A stretch of DNA of 64,000 bases from Sphingobacteriales bacterium. GTDB lineage: Bacteria > Bacteroidota > Bacteroidia > Chitinophagales > CAIOSU01. Each line of letters starts with the position of its first letter. The first letter of the stretch is position 1. The stretch spans positions 52,814 through 116,813 of the forward strand of contig JAIXUD010000009.1 in assembly GCA_027483645.1 (NCBI GenBank), written 5' to 3'. Below are positions 33,934 to 43,689 of this stretch, in pieces. The position numbers and the translations under genes were made by a program. The notes beneath the pieces were generated by a model. The model was not told the origin of the DNA. It saw only the letters and a list, made by a program, of their open reading frames with translations, and did no database searches.

Positions 33934-35853
33934 ATGAGAAAACTGTTAACTGGATTAATAGTAACTATATGTACGTCATCACTACTATTCGCACAAGATG
34001 CTTTGCTACTGGAACAATTCCCCAAGGAAGATGTGGTGTACCTGGAAATGAGCGAACGGCTGGACATACAAATTGTAGGCGACTCATTAAGTATTAAAAG
34101 CCGGGTAAAAGAGCGTGCACACTACCTTACGGGCAACGACTTGAGCATGTCTCGAGAAGCTATTTACTACAGCAGCTTCTCCGAAATTGAAGATTTGACA
34201 GCTTTTACAGAAATACCCAATGGTAAAAAGAGCAAGAAAGTAGAAGTGACCAACTTCCAAGTAAAGAGCTCCACCAGCAGCGGAATATTTTTTGATGATA
34301 GCAAGAAGATGGAATTCATTTTCCCTGGGGTAATGGCAGGTGCCAGTACGCAGATGGACTATACCGAGCATATTAAAGATCCGCGTATGCTGGGTATGTT
34401 CTTCTTCAACTATTATGTACCGGTAATGAAGGCGGAGTTTAGCGTTAGCTTTCCTCCTGATGTAAAGATTGCCTACGTATTGCTGGGCAACAACACCGAC
34501 CAAATTCAATTTAAGGAAACCAAGCAACCTAACGGGCACATACTATACACTTGGACTGCAGAAAACTTACCCAAGCTGAAGTTTGAAGGTAGTGCCCCTA
34601 GCCGCACCTACTTCGACCCGCATATTATTGTACACATTACTTCAGCCAAACTAGGTGGTAAGGAAGAACCAATACTACGGAACGTTGCCGACTTGTATGA
34701 TTGGTATGCAGGACTAGTAGAAAACATTAACCCTGAAGGTGAGGCTGAGCTTAAAAAGATTGTGGACGACCTAATCAAAGACAAGAAAACCGATCGTGAA
34801 AAATCGGAAGCAGTATTTAAATGGGTGCAGGCAAATATTAATTATGTAGCTTTTGAAGATGGTATGGGCGGGTTTGTACCGCGCAATGCCATTGATGTTT
34901 GTACAAAAAAATATGGCGACTGTAAGGATATGGCCAACTTGCTGAGCAGCATGTTGCGTTTAGCAGGCCAAAAAGCGTATTTAACTTGGATAGGTACTCG
35001 TAGCAAACCTTATACCTATGATAAGGTACCCACCCCGATGGTAGACAACCACATGATAGCCGCATTGATATTGGATGGTGATACATTGTTTCTAGATGCT
35101 ACCGGCAAGTACCAAACGCTTGACTTGCCTACCGATATGATACAAGGTAAACAAGCGATGATTGGCATTGACCGGAATACTTACGTAATTAAACAGGTGC
35201 CGATTATTGAATGCAAGAACAATAAGATAATTGACTCGGTACATTTAGTGATTGCCGGTACCGACCTAAAAGGTAAAGGAGTGGCCACTTGGCGCGGATA
35301 CCCTAAAGTGGATGCAGCTTATGGATATTACTCGAAGGATAAAGTTGACGACAATAGATACGTAACGTCGCTACTGGTAAAGGGCAACAACAAATTCCGT
35401 ACGGATAAATTTACCATGAACGACCCGCTGAACGCGGCCACGCCCTTGCAAATTGACTACGAGTGCACCATACCCGATTATGTGAAAGGTGTTGCAGGCA
35501 AGTACTACATAAGCGCCAACTTCGATAAAATGCTGAATACTGTGCCTATCGAAAAGGATAAGCGCACCTACAGCTTTGAATTCGATTATAAAGTTGATAA
35601 TAACTTGATAGCAGTGATTGATGTACCAGAAGGATATGATGTAGAATATCTGCCAGCATCTTCAGAATACAAAAATGAGTTCTTCGGTTACAACATAACT
35701 TACATTAAAGAAGGTAAAACCGTAAAACAAGTAAAGCGCGTATACATTAGCACCATTATGCTAGAACCCAGCCAGTTCGACGCTTGGAACGAGTTTGTTG
35801 CCCAGTTGGGCAAAGCACACAAAGAGACCATTGTATTTACCAAAAAACCATAA
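33934..35853 (+). CDS. Exported DUF3857 / transglutaminase-like protein with intact catalytic triad
   Basis: 639 residues with a signal peptide (to Gln21), an N-terminal beta-rich DUF3857 domain (about 30-250), a transglutaminase-like core (about 265-410) and a C-terminal beta domain. The cysteine-protease-like triad is complete: Cys330 in KYGDCKDMANLL, His373 in VDNHMIAAL and Asp388 in FLDATGKY. Such proteins occur widely in Bacteroidota, probably in the periplasm; their substrates are unknown. The gene is followed after 13 bases by a paralogue that lacks the triad, so the two are co-expressed and may act together. Confidence 0.85.
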   Translation: MRKLLTGLIVTICTSSLLFAQDALLLEQFPKEDVVYLEMSERLDIQIVGDSLSIKSRVKERAHYLTGNDLSMSREAIYYSSFSEIEDLTAFTEIPNGKKSKKVEVTNFQVKSSTSSGIFFDDSKKMEFIFPGVMAGASTQMDYTEHIKDPRMLGMFFFNYYVPVMKAEFSVSFPPDVKIAYVLLGNNTDQIQFKETKQPNGHILYTWTAENLPKLKFEGSAPSRTYFDPHIIVHITSAKLGGKEEPILRNVADLYDWYAGLVENINPEGEAELKKIVDDLIKDKKTDREKSEAVFKWVQANINYVAFEDGMGGFVPRNAIDVCTKKYGDCKDMANLLSSMLRLAGQKAYLTWIGTRSKPYTYDKVPTPMVDNHMIAALILDGDTLFLDATGKYQTLDLPTDMIQGKQAMIGIDRNTYVIKQVPIIECKNNKIIDSVHLVIAGTDLKGKGVATWRGYPKVDAAYGYYSKDKVDDNRYVTSLLVKGNNKFRTDKFTMNDPLNAATPLQIDYECTIPDYVKGVAGKYYISANFDKMLNTVPIEKDKRTYSFEFDYKVDNNLIAVIDVPEGYDVEYLPASSEYKNEFFGYNITYIKEGKTVKQVKRVYISTIMLEPSQFDAWNEFVAQLGKAHKETIVFTKKP

Positions 35854-35866
35854 AGGCACTAGCTAC

Positions 35867-37849
35867 ATGAAAAACGCTTATCTACTCATAATTACCACAC
35901 TGTTTTCGACGATGGCTTTTGCCCAGTCGCATCCATTGTCAAACATTAAGCCCAAAACATCCGTTTTCTATCATGCCAATTATGATTGGGATACGGTTGT
36001 AAAGCTGGTTACCTTGGCACCCGATGAAGACTCTGCCAACGCAGTAATCTTGTTAGACAACCGGGTAATGGAATACGCCAAAAACCCAGATGGCGGCGAG
36101 GACGACTTCGATATGTACATTACCCGCCACAAGCGCATAAGGGTAAACAATGACAAGGGTGTTGACGAATACAACAAGGTATTTGTACCCATCCGCGAAG
36201 ATGATGATGTGATTACCCTAAAAGCCCGTTCCATTGCTAAGGACGGCACCGTGAAAGAACTTAACGAAGAAAGTATTCGCAACCTAGAAAATTATGAAGA
36301 CTATGGCAGTTTTGCCCTATTTGCTATTGAAGGCGTAGAAAAAGGCGGCGAGATTGAATACATCTATACCATTAAACGTGAGGCTGAAATATTTGGACGC
36401 GAGACCTTCCAAACGGATGCGGAAGTAAAAAAGGCGATGTTTACCTTGATTACTGTGGACGAGTTGAAGTTCGGTACCTACGGCTACAATGGCTTCCCCA
36501 GCGGTGAATTTGTGAAAGAAGGCGAGCGCTATCGGCTATCGGTAACGGTAAACGATATAGAGGCCTTGTTTGAAGAGGATTACAGTGGCTACGGTGCTAG
36601 CCAACAAAAGATAGCTTATAAGCTGGACGGTCGTAAAGGCGAAGATGCCCGATTGAATACTTGGAACGATGCATCGATGAGGTACATGAGCTCGGTATAT
36701 TCCTTCCCCACTCAGTTCGATCCGGAGAAATTTATGAAGTCTATCAAGATTCATAAACTTAAAACCGTTGAGGAAAAGCTATTGGCATTAGAAGATTATC
36801 TAAAAAGTAATGTAGCCATCAAATTAGAATCGGGGGCTGGCCTAAACGACCCTGCACAAATCATCAGCCGCAAGTATGGTAATGAGATGGGCTTAACGCG
36901 CCTGTACGGTTTATGCCTACTCAACTTGGGCATTAAGCACCAGTTGGTGGTATCGTGCAGCCGGTATGATAATGAGTTTGTTGCAGAGTTTGAAGATTAT
37001 TACAACCTTGATGAGTTCCTTATTTATATACCAGAGCTTAAAAAGTATATCTCACCTGGCAACGTGCACTTACGGTTGGGCGTACCCCCTAGCTACCTAA
37101 CTGGCAACAACGGTTTGTTTATAACCGTACCCTACGGTTTAGGCCAAGTGAGGGAGATACCGGCTATGGACTACCAAGAAAATACCATAAAGCTAGATGC
37201 CGAGGTGGTGTTTGACAAGAGCATGGAAAATGTAACCGTGAAGAAAAAGCAAAGCTGGACCGGACATACTGCCTACAGCTATCGACTGAGTTTTGAGTAT
37301 GCCGATGACGAGAGCAAGGAGGAGTTTATAAAAGAATTGATGGCCTCTGGCTTGGACGATGCTGTTATCAAATCAAAAACAACCGTAAATGCCAATGTAA
37401 TTGACAATGCAAGCAAAAAGCCTTTGGAGTTGAGCGGGGAGTACACCTCATCGGAGTTGATTGAAAATGCTGGCAGCACCTACATTTTGAATGTGGGCGA
37501 CATTATCGGGCCACAATCGGAATTGTACCAAGAGCACGTACGCCAAACGGATATCGACTTTCCTTACCCTAAGCAATACATTCACCATATCTATTTTACG
37601 ATACCCGAGGGTTATGTCGTAAAAGGGTTGGAAGATGTAAAAATCAGCAAAGAATTGAAAGACAAAGGAGAAGTGGCAGCTAGTTTTAACTCCACCTATA
37701 CGGTGACAGACAATGTGGTACAAATTGACATCTTGGAGTTTTATGCTACTTCCTCAATCGATAAGAAGCAGTACGAAGGTTTTAGGTCGGTAATCAACGC
37801 TGCATCCGATTTCAACAAAGTAGTGCTGGTGTTGGAACCTAAGAAGTAA
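35867..37849 (+). CDS. DUF3857 / transglutaminase-fold paralogue without catalytic residues
   Basis: 660 residues from ATG 35867, chosen because it gives a clean signal peptide (MKNAYLLIITTLFSTMAFAQ). The domain plan matches the preceding gene. In the transglutaminase region the active-site segment KYGDC is replaced by KYGNE (Glu340 where the Cys should be), and the later His and Asp segments are also lost (NLDEFLIY, YISPGN). The fold is probably kept but the protein should be inactive. It may be a partner or regulator of the active paralogue 13 bases upstream, and ends before a strong terminator. Confidence 0.8.
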   Translation: MKNAYLLIITTLFSTMAFAQSHPLSNIKPKTSVFYHANYDWDTVVKLVTLAPDEDSANAVILLDNRVMEYAKNPDGGEDDFDMYITRHKRIRVNNDKGVDEYNKVFVPIREDDDVITLKARSIAKDGTVKELNEESIRNLENYEDYGSFALFAIEGVEKGGEIEYIYTIKREAEIFGRETFQTDAEVKKAMFTLITVDELKFGTYGYNGFPSGEFVKEGERYRLSVTVNDIEALFEEDYSGYGASQQKIAYKLDGRKGEDARLNTWNDASMRYMSSVYSFPTQFDPEKFMKSIKIHKLKTVEEKLLALEDYLKSNVAIKLESGAGLNDPAQIISRKYGNEMGLTRLYGLCLLNLGIKHQLVVSCSRYDNEFVAEFEDYYNLDEFLIYIPELKKYISPGNVHLRLGVPPSYLTGNNGLFITVPYGLGQVREIPAMDYQENTIKLDAEVVFDKSMENVTVKKKQSWTGHTAYSYRLSFEYADDESKEEFIKELMASGLDDAVIKSKTTVNANVIDNASKKPLELSGEYTSSELIENAGSTYILNVGDIIGPQSELYQEHVRQTDIDFPYPKQYIHHIYFTIPEGYVVKGLEDVKISKELKDKGEVAASFNSTYTVTDNVVQIDILEFYATSSIDKKQYEGFRSVINAASDFNKVVLVLEPKK

Positions 37850-37870
37850 TTTTATCAAAGTAAAAATTAA

Positions 37871-37910
37871 GCGCGGGAATCATGCACAGCATGGTTCCCG
37901 CGCTCATTTT
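37871..37910 (+). terminator. Terminator after the DUF3857 gene pair
   Basis: GCGCGGGAATCATGC and GCATGGTTCCCGCGC form a long, almost perfect stem with a 3-base loop, followed by a T-rich end. Confidence 0.85.
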
Positions 37911-37988
37911 AAGTATTTAACGATGTGCTAACACCGCACATTCGTTTAACACGTGCTTAACACTTATTTTTAGCGTTTCTACTGCTTT

Positions 37989-38861
37989 ATGCCTACAACA
38001 GCCTGGACCAACTACCACAGCCATACCCGCTTTTGCGATGGCACCGATGAGCCCGAAGCATACGCCAAGGCCGCAATCGAGCAGAATGTAGCCATTTATG
38101 GCTTTAGCACCCATGGCCCTGTCCCGTTCAGCAATGCATGGTCAATGCAGCAGGAAGATGCTACGGATTACATTGCCTTGGTAAATGCGGTAAAAGATGA
38201 GTACTATGGCCGCTTGGAAGTTTACCTAAGTATGGAAGTGGACTATGTGCCAGGGCTTACTGGTGTAAACGACCCCGCCATCAGCTCGTTAGGGTTGGAC
38301 TATACCGTTGGCTCCGTGCATTATGTTGATGCCTTTGAGGACGGTACCCGTTTCGAGATTGACTATACCCACAGCTACTTTGACAAGGGATTACAGGAGA
38401 TATTTAATGGCGATATACGCAAACTGGTAACCCTATACCAACAATACACCCGCCAAATGCTTAACGAGGCCAAGCCCGATATACTGGGCCACCTGGACAA
38501 GATAAAAATGCACAATAAAGCCAAGCCACATTTTGATGAAGCCGCCACGTGGTATCGCGATTCGATAATGGAAACATTGGAGCTTACCGCAAAAACCGGC
38601 GTGATAATGGAAGTGAACACCCGCGGCATGTATAAAAAGCTGAGCGATGAGCCCTACCCTAGCGCTTGGATATTGAAGGAAGCCAAAACCCTCGGCATAC
38701 CTGTAATGATAAACAGCGACAGCCACCACCCTCGTGAGATTACTGGCGAATTTGAAGCGGCAGCGCAATTGATATTGGATGCGGGTTACAAAGAAGTAAG
38801 GATATTCAAAGACTATACTTGGCAAGATAAGCCACTTACCACCAAAGGCATTATACTATGA
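37989..38861 (+). CDS. PHP-domain phosphatase (histidinol-phosphatase-like)
   Basis: A 290-residue metal-dependent phosphoesterase of the PHP superfamily. The metal ligands are seen as NYHSHTRFCDG (His10, His12), FSTHGP near 40, the Glu in SMEVDYVPG, GSVHYVD near 110, LGHLDKIK near 155, and a closing NSDSHHP. The layout is that of HisK-type histidinol-phosphatase, which makes histidinol from histidinol phosphate; without other his genes nearby this substrate is only the most likely one. It overlaps the next gene by four bases (ATGA). Confidence 0.85.
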   Translation: MPTTAWTNYHSHTRFCDGTDEPEAYAKAAIEQNVAIYGFSTHGPVPFSNAWSMQQEDATDYIALVNAVKDEYYGRLEVYLSMEVDYVPGLTGVNDPAISSLGLDYTVGSVHYVDAFEDGTRFEIDYTHSYFDKGLQEIFNGDIRKLVTLYQQYTRQMLNEAKPDILGHLDKIKMHNKAKPHFDEAATWYRDSIMETLELTAKTGVIMEVNTRGMYKKLSDEPYPSAWILKEAKTLGIPVMINSDSHHPREITGEFEAAAQLILDAGYKEVRIFKDYTWQDKPLTTKGIIL

Positions 38862-40156
38862 GCATCAAGCAGCCCAATGCCCTTACGCGCGCTATGAGCA
38901 ACCACTCGTGGCTATTGGTAATGATTGCTACACTGGCAGCATTTAGCACCTACTCAGCCATGTACGGTTTTCGAAAGCCATTTACTGCTACGGGCTATGA
39001 GGAGTTCCCCAAGATGCTGGGGCTCACTTTCAAGTCGCTTATTGGTATTAGCCAGCTGTTGGGTTACATCTTATCCAAGTTTATTGGCATCAAGGTAGTT
39101 TCCGAAATGGGCAAAAACAAGCGGGCATGGGGCATTGTAGGTATTATCCTGTTTGCCGAAGCGGCTTTGCTGGGCTTTGCGCTAGCTCCAGTTGAGTACA
39201 AACCTGTGTTTATGTTCCTAAATGGTATACCACTGGGTATGGTTTGGGGATTGGTATTCAGTTATCTGGAGGGGCGAAAATTTACGGAGTTAATGGGTGT
39301 AGGCCTTTGCACCAGCTTCATCTTTGCCTCTGGTTTTGCCAAAACAGTTGGCTCCTCGATAGTATTGCAACTCGAACAAAACCAATTAAGTATCGCTTGG
39401 ATGCCTTTCATGGCTGGGCTCATCTACTTGCTGCCACTGCTGTTTTTTGTATGGCTGCTCAACCAACTACCAGAACCCAGCGAAGAAGATATAGCCTTGC
39501 GCACCAAGCGCGAGCCCATGAACGGTGCACAGCGTATGGCATTCTTTAAAACCTTTGCACCGGGCTTGTTGCTGCTCATATTAGTATACACCGTGCTTAC
39601 CGCTTTCCGCGATTTGCGTGATACCTACATGAGCGACATCTTGAAATCATTGGGATTCGATAAAAAACCAGAGCTATTCACACAAACAGAGATACCCGTA
39701 ACGCTGGCTGTGCTATTTTTTTTGGGGATGTTGTTTATAATTAAAGACAATCGCAGGGCACTAATCATAAACCACTGGGTCATTTTCGGGGGTTTGTTGA
39801 TAGCCGGCCTCAGTACTTTTGCATGGCAAGCCGGCATCATTAGCCCTCTTGTTTGGATTTCGCTCACGGGCTTTGCTACCTACATGGCGTATATCCCGTT
39901 CAATTGTCTATTATTTGAGCGCTTAATTGCCACCTTCAAATATGTCAGCAACGTGGGTTTTTTGATTTATTTGGTTGACTCTTTTGGCTATTTGGGTAGC
40001 TTAGGGGTTGTGCTGTTTAAAGAGTTTGGCCAGGCCAATGTAAGTTGGCTCGATTTCTTTGTGAGCTTCAATTATCTACTTTCCTTAATCGGCGGCATTG
40101 GCACATTGCTGGCATTGGTTTATTTTGTGCGGAAGAAAACCGTTAAAAAATCATAA
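38858..40156 (+). CDS. DUF5690 / MFS-like membrane transporter
   Basis: A 432-residue protein with about 12 hydrophobic helices and a major-facilitator layout; the opening (WLLVMIATLAAFSTYSAMYG followed by FRKPFTA) resembles the DUF5690 family of Bacteroidota and, more distantly, phosphate-ester antiporters. The substrate is unknown. It starts within the stop codon of the PHP phosphatase gene (ATGA overlap), so a phosphorylated substrate or its product is a reasonable guess, but only from position. Confidence 0.75.
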   Translation: MSIKQPNALTRAMSNHSWLLVMIATLAAFSTYSAMYGFRKPFTATGYEEFPKMLGLTFKSLIGISQLLGYILSKFIGIKVVSEMGKNKRAWGIVGIILFAEAALLGFALAPVEYKPVFMFLNGIPLGMVWGLVFSYLEGRKFTELMGVGLCTSFIFASGFAKTVGSSIVLQLEQNQLSIAWMPFMAGLIYLLPLLFFVWLLNQLPEPSEEDIALRTKREPMNGAQRMAFFKTFAPGLLLLILVYTVLTAFRDLRDTYMSDILKSLGFDKKPELFTQTEIPVTLAVLFFLGMLFIIKDNRRALIINHWVIFGGLLIAGLSTFAWQAGIISPLVWISLTGFATYMAYIPFNCLLFERLIATFKYVSNVGFLIYLVDSFGYLGSLGVVLFKEFGQANVSWLDFFVSFNYLLSLIGGIGTLLALVYFVRKKTVKKS

Positions 40157-40260
40157 AACGAAAGGCTTTCGCGTAAATATTGACTTTAGATATCTAAATT
40201 AGCAGCAACTAACTAAGCTGGCATGTAATTTGAAAGGTGGGAGTAGTTATAAATTGCTTC

Positions 40261-40292
40261 TTGTTTTGTTGAATTTTATTTCAGTACTTTTG
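40261..40292 (+). promoter_or_regulatory. Promoter of the first DUF1573 gene
   Basis: TACTTTTG (40285-40292) matches TAnnTTTG; TTG at 40261-40263 stands 21 bases upstream (TTTG at 40265-40268 is also possible). The leader is about 25 bases. Confidence 0.6.
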
Positions 40293-40322
40293 TTAAACTT
40301 ATTGTAAACATTACTTACAGCT

Positions 40323-40730
40323 ATGAAAAAAATCTACATCCTACTTACCCTAATGGTATTTTCTGTTGGCATTATGTCGGCACAAGTAAAAACTAACGCT
40401 AGCCCAGTGTTGGCTAAAGGTCCGGTAATCACTTTTGAATCTTTAGTTTTGGATTACGGCACCATTGCACATAATGCTGATGGCCACCGCGAATTCAAAT
40501 TTACCAACACCGGTAGCGAAGATTTGATTATTTCGGGTTGCACCGGCAGTTGCGGTTGCACGGTACCTGAGTGCCCTAAAGAAGTATACGGCCCTGGCGA
40601 AAGCGGTGTGGTAAAAGTAAAATACGCTACTGACCGTGTAGGCCAGTTTAGCAAAAACGTTACCGTAAACTCTAATGCTACCAACGGTGTAATCACTCTT
40701 ACTATTAAAGGTAACGTGTTGCCTGATTAA
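40323..40730 (+). CDS. Exported DUF1573 protein, copy 1
   Basis: A 135-residue protein with a signal peptide (to Ala20-Gln21) and one DUF1573 Ig-like domain: ITFESLVLDYGTI, then FKFTNTG, then the signature SCGCT and a closing VTLTIKG-like strand. Besides the two Cys of SCGCT there are two more, giving C-x3-C-x-C-x4-C (Cys73, 77, 79, 84). The family's function is unknown; it is an extracytoplasmic beta-sandwich common in Bacteroidota. A close copy follows 145 bases downstream, each with its own terminator. Confidence 0.88.
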   Translation: MKKIYILLTLMVFSVGIMSAQVKTNASPVLAKGPVITFESLVLDYGTIAHNADGHREFKFTNTGSEDLIISGCTGSCGCTVPECPKEVYGPGESGVVKVKYATDRVGQFSKNVTVNSNATNGVITLTIKGNVLPD

Positions 40731-40766
40731 GAATTAAGTCTATTCGCCTGACGGGAAATTGACGGA

Positions 40767-40798
40767 GGGAATGTTCTGGGAGAGAACATTCCCTTTTT
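40767..40798 (+). terminator. Terminator after DUF1573 copy 1
   Basis: GGGAATGTTCT (40767-40777) pairs perfectly with AGAACATTCCC (40783-40793) around a 5-base loop, followed by five T. The stem plan and the GGGAG loop recur after copy 2. Confidence 0.88.
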
Positions 40799-40901
40799 CA
40801 TTTGGCGCAATCGTTAAATAACCTTAACGTTTGTTAAGGCGCATACATACCAAGCAAAGGGTTCGTAAATTTAGATGTCGATAAACCCTAAAAGCATTTG
40901 T

Positions 40902-41315
40902 ATGAAAAAAGGCTACGCACTTTTACTGTTGACCATCCTTACCGCGGGCATTATGCTGGCGCAGGTAAAAAGCTCAACCAGCACTGTTCTCGCCAAAGGT
41001 CCGGAGATTACCTTCGAGAAGCTGGTGTATGATTATGGCACCATAGAGCATAACTCCGATGGGGTGCGCGAGTTCAAATTCAAGAATACAGGAGGGGAAG
41101 ATTTGTTCATTACCGAATGCGGCAAGAGCTGTGGTTGTACCACGCCCGACTGCCCAAAGGATATATATGCCCCCGGTAAAGGTGGTGTAATAAAAGTAAA
41201 GTATGCTACCGACCGCGTTGGGCCGTTTTCAAAAACTGTTACCGTAAGTTCTAATGCCACCAATGGCACTGTTACCCTCACCATTAAGGGCAACGTGCTA
41301 GAGCCAAAACAATAA
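40902..41315 (+). CDS. Exported DUF1573 protein, copy 2
   Basis: A 137-residue paralogue of the preceding gene, aligned without gaps over nearly its whole length and with the same four Cys positions (73, 77, 79, 84). I chose ATG 40902 (MKKGYALLLL), which lines up with copy 1; an upstream ATG at 40875 adds nine unconserved residues. The two copies differ mainly in charged surface positions, so the duplication is not very recent. Copy 2 also has its own terminator. Confidence 0.86.
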   Translation: MKKGYALLLLTILTAGIMLAQVKSSTSTVLAKGPEITFEKLVYDYGTIEHNSDGVREFKFKNTGGEDLFITECGKSCGCTTPDCPKDIYAPGKGGVIKVKYATDRVGPFSKTVTVSSNATNGTVTLTIKGNVLEPKQ

Positions 41316-41347
41316 TGATTAGTTGGTTTTGAATGGAGATTTGTGAA

Positions 41348-41383
41348 GGGGACGTTTCTGGGAGAGAGCGTCTCCTTTTTTTG
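41348..41383 (+). terminator. Terminator after DUF1573 copy 2
   Basis: GGGGACGTTTCT and AGAGCGTCTCC form a stem with several G-T pairs around a GGGAG loop, then seven T. It looks like a diverged duplicate of the terminator at 40767-40798, so gene and terminator were duplicated together. Confidence 0.8.
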
Positions 41384-41461
41384 TTTGGATTACGCTTCGC
41401 GTGAAAGGGTACGCCAGATTTGTGGATTAAAGGGATTAAAAATATTATTAGGGCTAAATTT

Positions 41462-42490
41462 TCAAATTTCCTCCAACACCTCACACACCCTATCCACATC
41501 TGCATCATCCACATCCAAATGGGTTACAAAGCGTACCAGTTGCGGCCCCATATTGATGGCAAGGATACCATGAGATTGAAGATTGGCAATAAACGTATTG
41601 GCCAGCATATCATCCGCTAATCGGAAAATCACCAAGTTACTATCGACCGGGAATACTTCTGCCACATAAGATTTATCTTTCAGCACCCCTTCCAATTGCT
41701 TTGCTCGGCGGTGGTCGTCAGCCAATCGCACAATATGGTTATCGATGGCATACAGGCCCGCTGCCGCTATCACACCTGCCTGCCTCATTCCACCCCCAAA
41801 AACCTTCCGTATGCGCCTAGAAAGCTTAATAAAGTCTTTGTTACCTACCAGCACCGAGCCTACGGGAGCGCCCAATCCTTTAGATAAGCAAATAGAGATA
41901 GAATCGAACGCCTTGCCGTAGCTTGCTGGCGTATCGCCAGTGGCTACAAGGGCATTAAATAAGCGCGCGCCATCAAGGTGGTGTTTAAGCCCATGTTGCT
42001 GGCACACTACATATACCTTTTCGTACTCCCCCACCCTATGCACGGTGCCGCCTTCGCGGTTGGTAGTGTTTTCTTGTGCTACGATGCTGGTTACGGGCTT
42101 GTGCACGTTCTCTTCGTTGATGTTGTCCAGCACCTGCTGCACGGTTATCAATCCCTTGTTGCCCGTAAGCAAACGGGTGGATAGCTGCGAATTGAACGCC
42201 ATACCACCACCTTCATAGCAATAGATGTGGCTCTCGCGGTGGCAAATGATTTCCTGCAAGGGCTGTGTATGCGCCTTGATGCCTATTTGGTTGGTCATGG
42301 TGCCACTGGGGCAGAAAAGACCCGCCTCGTAACCGAACATGGCAGCCAAGCGCTCTTCCAAAGCGTTCACGGTCGGGTCTTCGCCGAACACATCATCACC
42401 CAGTGGGGCATTGCTCATGGTATCGCGCATGCCCGGCGTGGGCTGTGTTACGGTATCGCTGCGAAGGTCAATAATAGGTTTGCTACCCAT
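41462..42490 (-). CDS. ltaE: Low-specificity L-threonine aldolase
   Basis: A 342-residue PLP enzyme that splits L-threonine or allo-threonine to glycine and acetaldehyde. The opening [15 protein letters not shown] is the family signature; the PLP Lys is Lys204 in [14 protein letters not shown], the cofactor aspartate lies in [10 protein letters not shown], and [12 protein letters not shown] follows. The length is normal. Its start lies 43 bases inside the end of the rhomboid gene, so it is probably the last gene of the operon rlmH-rhomboid-ltaE. Confidence 0.94.
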   Translation of the reverse strand: MGSKPIIDLRSDTVTQPTPGMRDTMSNAPLGDDVFGEDPTVNALEERLAAMFGYEAGLFCPSGTMTNQIGIKAHTQPLQEIICHRESHIYCYEGGGMAFNSQLSTRLLTGNKGLITVQQVLDNINEENVHKPVTSIVAQENTTNREGGTVHRVGEYEKVYVVCQQHGLKHHLDGARLFNALVATGDTPASYGKAFDSISICLSKGLGAPVGSVLVGNKDFIKLSRRIRKVFGGGMRQAGVIAAAGLYAIDNHIVRLADDHRRAKQLEGVLKDKSYVAEVFPVDSNLVIFRLADDMLANTFIANLQSHGILAINMGPQLVRFVTHLDVDDADVDRVCEVLEEI

Positions 42491-43119
42491 TGCTCAATTA
42501 GGTTTATAAAGTTTACTATCAGCTTTGGTTTAAAACACAATGGAAAAAGGAAGCCAAACACCGCCCCATAAAAGTGGGCATCATGGCCTATATTATCACT
42601 GGCACGCTTGGCCATATAGCTGCTGTATAGCAAATACAGCAAGCCCATGATAAATGCTGGTGTGGGGAAGAACGGAAAAAACAGCAATACCAGCCCAGCT
42701 GTTGGGTCGAATAAAATACTCGCAAATACCACCGCCGATACCGCACCACTTGCACCTAAAGCCATGTAATAGGCATTATCATGGTGTTTAATGTAGGAAT
42801 AAGTTGAGGCGAGAGGGATGGCCATAAAATAAAGCAAGGGATATAAAAACCAACCCAAGGCCCCGAAAGTTGTCAAAAAGGCAAACTCCACCTTCGCACC
42901 AAAACTAAACAGTACAAACATGTTGATAAACAAGTGCATCCAATCAGCATGTATTAAGCCACCAGTAATGAAGCGATAGAATTCCCCATCGCGCTTTACG
43001 TTGAATGGATAGAAAATCAGTTTGCGCTTAAGGGATGGATTTTGGTTGGCCTGCCACGAAAGCAATATGGTAAGCACCATAATGGCGTAGGTAATGTAAG
43101 GGTGCTGTACGTCAAGCAT
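42448..43119 (-). CDS. Rhomboid-family intramembrane serine protease
   Basis: A 223-residue, six-helix membrane protein. The catalytic serine is Ser124 in GASGAVSA and the catalytic His is His182 in [15 protein letters not shown] (62-67) supplies the loop Asn/His region. The plan is that of Bacteroidota rhomboids, which cut substrate membrane helices; the substrate is unknown. It overlaps rlmH upstream by 8 bases and ltaE downstream by 43 bases, a tightly packed operon. Confidence 0.9.
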   Translation of the reverse strand: MLDVQHPYITYAIMVLTILLSWQANQNPSLKRKLIFYPFNVKRDGEFYRFITGGLIHADWMHLFINMFVLFSFGAKVEFAFLTTFGALGWFLYPLLYFMAIPLASTYSYIKHHDNAYYMALGASGAVSAVVFASILFDPTAGLVLLFFPFFPTPAFIMGLLYLLYSSYMAKRASDNIGHDAHFYGAVFGFLFPLCFKPKLIVNFINLIEQWVANLLLTFAAIP

Positions 43120-43582
43120 GGTGGTAAGGTTCGTTGTTGATTATGGTGAATGCCCGGTACAGTTGTTCCAGGAAAATTACCCGAATCACTTGGTGCGAAA
43201 AGGTCATCTTGCTCAAAGATAAGGTTTCATCAGCACGCGCATACAGGCTTTCATCAAACCCATATGGCCCGCCCACTATAAAAATGATGCGCTTACGGCC
43301 GCTGGCCATCCATTTCTCCAATTGCGCAGCGTATGCTTCACTAGTGTATTCCTTGCCTTTTTCATCTAGCAACACTAAGTAATCGCCGGCCTCAATTTTG
43401 GGCAACAACAGTTGCGCCTCCTGCTGTTTTAGCACCCGTGCATCAGTATTCCCCTTTCGCTTGGGCTCGGCTATCTCAACCAGTTGAAACGAGGTATAAT
43501 GCTTCAATCGCTTAAGGAAGCGTTCACAGCTATCAGCCACATAAGGCTCTGTTTTGCCGTTTAGCCATAGTTCAATTTTCAT
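43112..43582 (-). CDS. rlmH: 23S rRNA pseudouridine-1915 N3-methyltransferase RlmH
   Basis: A 156-residue SPOUT methyltransferase. The C-terminal trefoil knot is visible as IIFIVGGPYGFDE followed by SLSKMTFSHQVIRVIFLEQL and [14 protein letters not shown], the SAM-binding and C-terminal signatures of RlmH. It methylates pseudouridine 1915 of 23S rRNA in assembled ribosomes. It is the first gene of a minus-strand operon with the rhomboid protease and ltaE. Confidence 0.96.
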   Translation of the reverse strand: MKIELWLNGKTEPYVADSCERFLKRLKHYTSFQLVEIAEPKRKGNTDARVLKQQEAQLLLPKIEAGDYLVLLDEKGKEYTSEAYAAQLEKWMASGRKRIIFIVGGPYGFDESLYARADETLSLSKMTFSHQVIRVIFLEQLYRAFTIINNEPYHHA

Positions 43583-43689
43583 TCGGTACGTCTTATCACA
43601 ATTATGGTTACTTTATTTGGCGCTTTGGAATTACTCAAGTAGTTTAGACCTAGCGTATTTTTGTTCAAACTTATGAAATCTAGCTTGAA

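Noticed and set aside
35795..35866. Longer start for the second DUF3857 protein
   Set aside because: It would overlap the preceding gene and put 24 unconserved residues before a clean signal peptide beginning at 35867.
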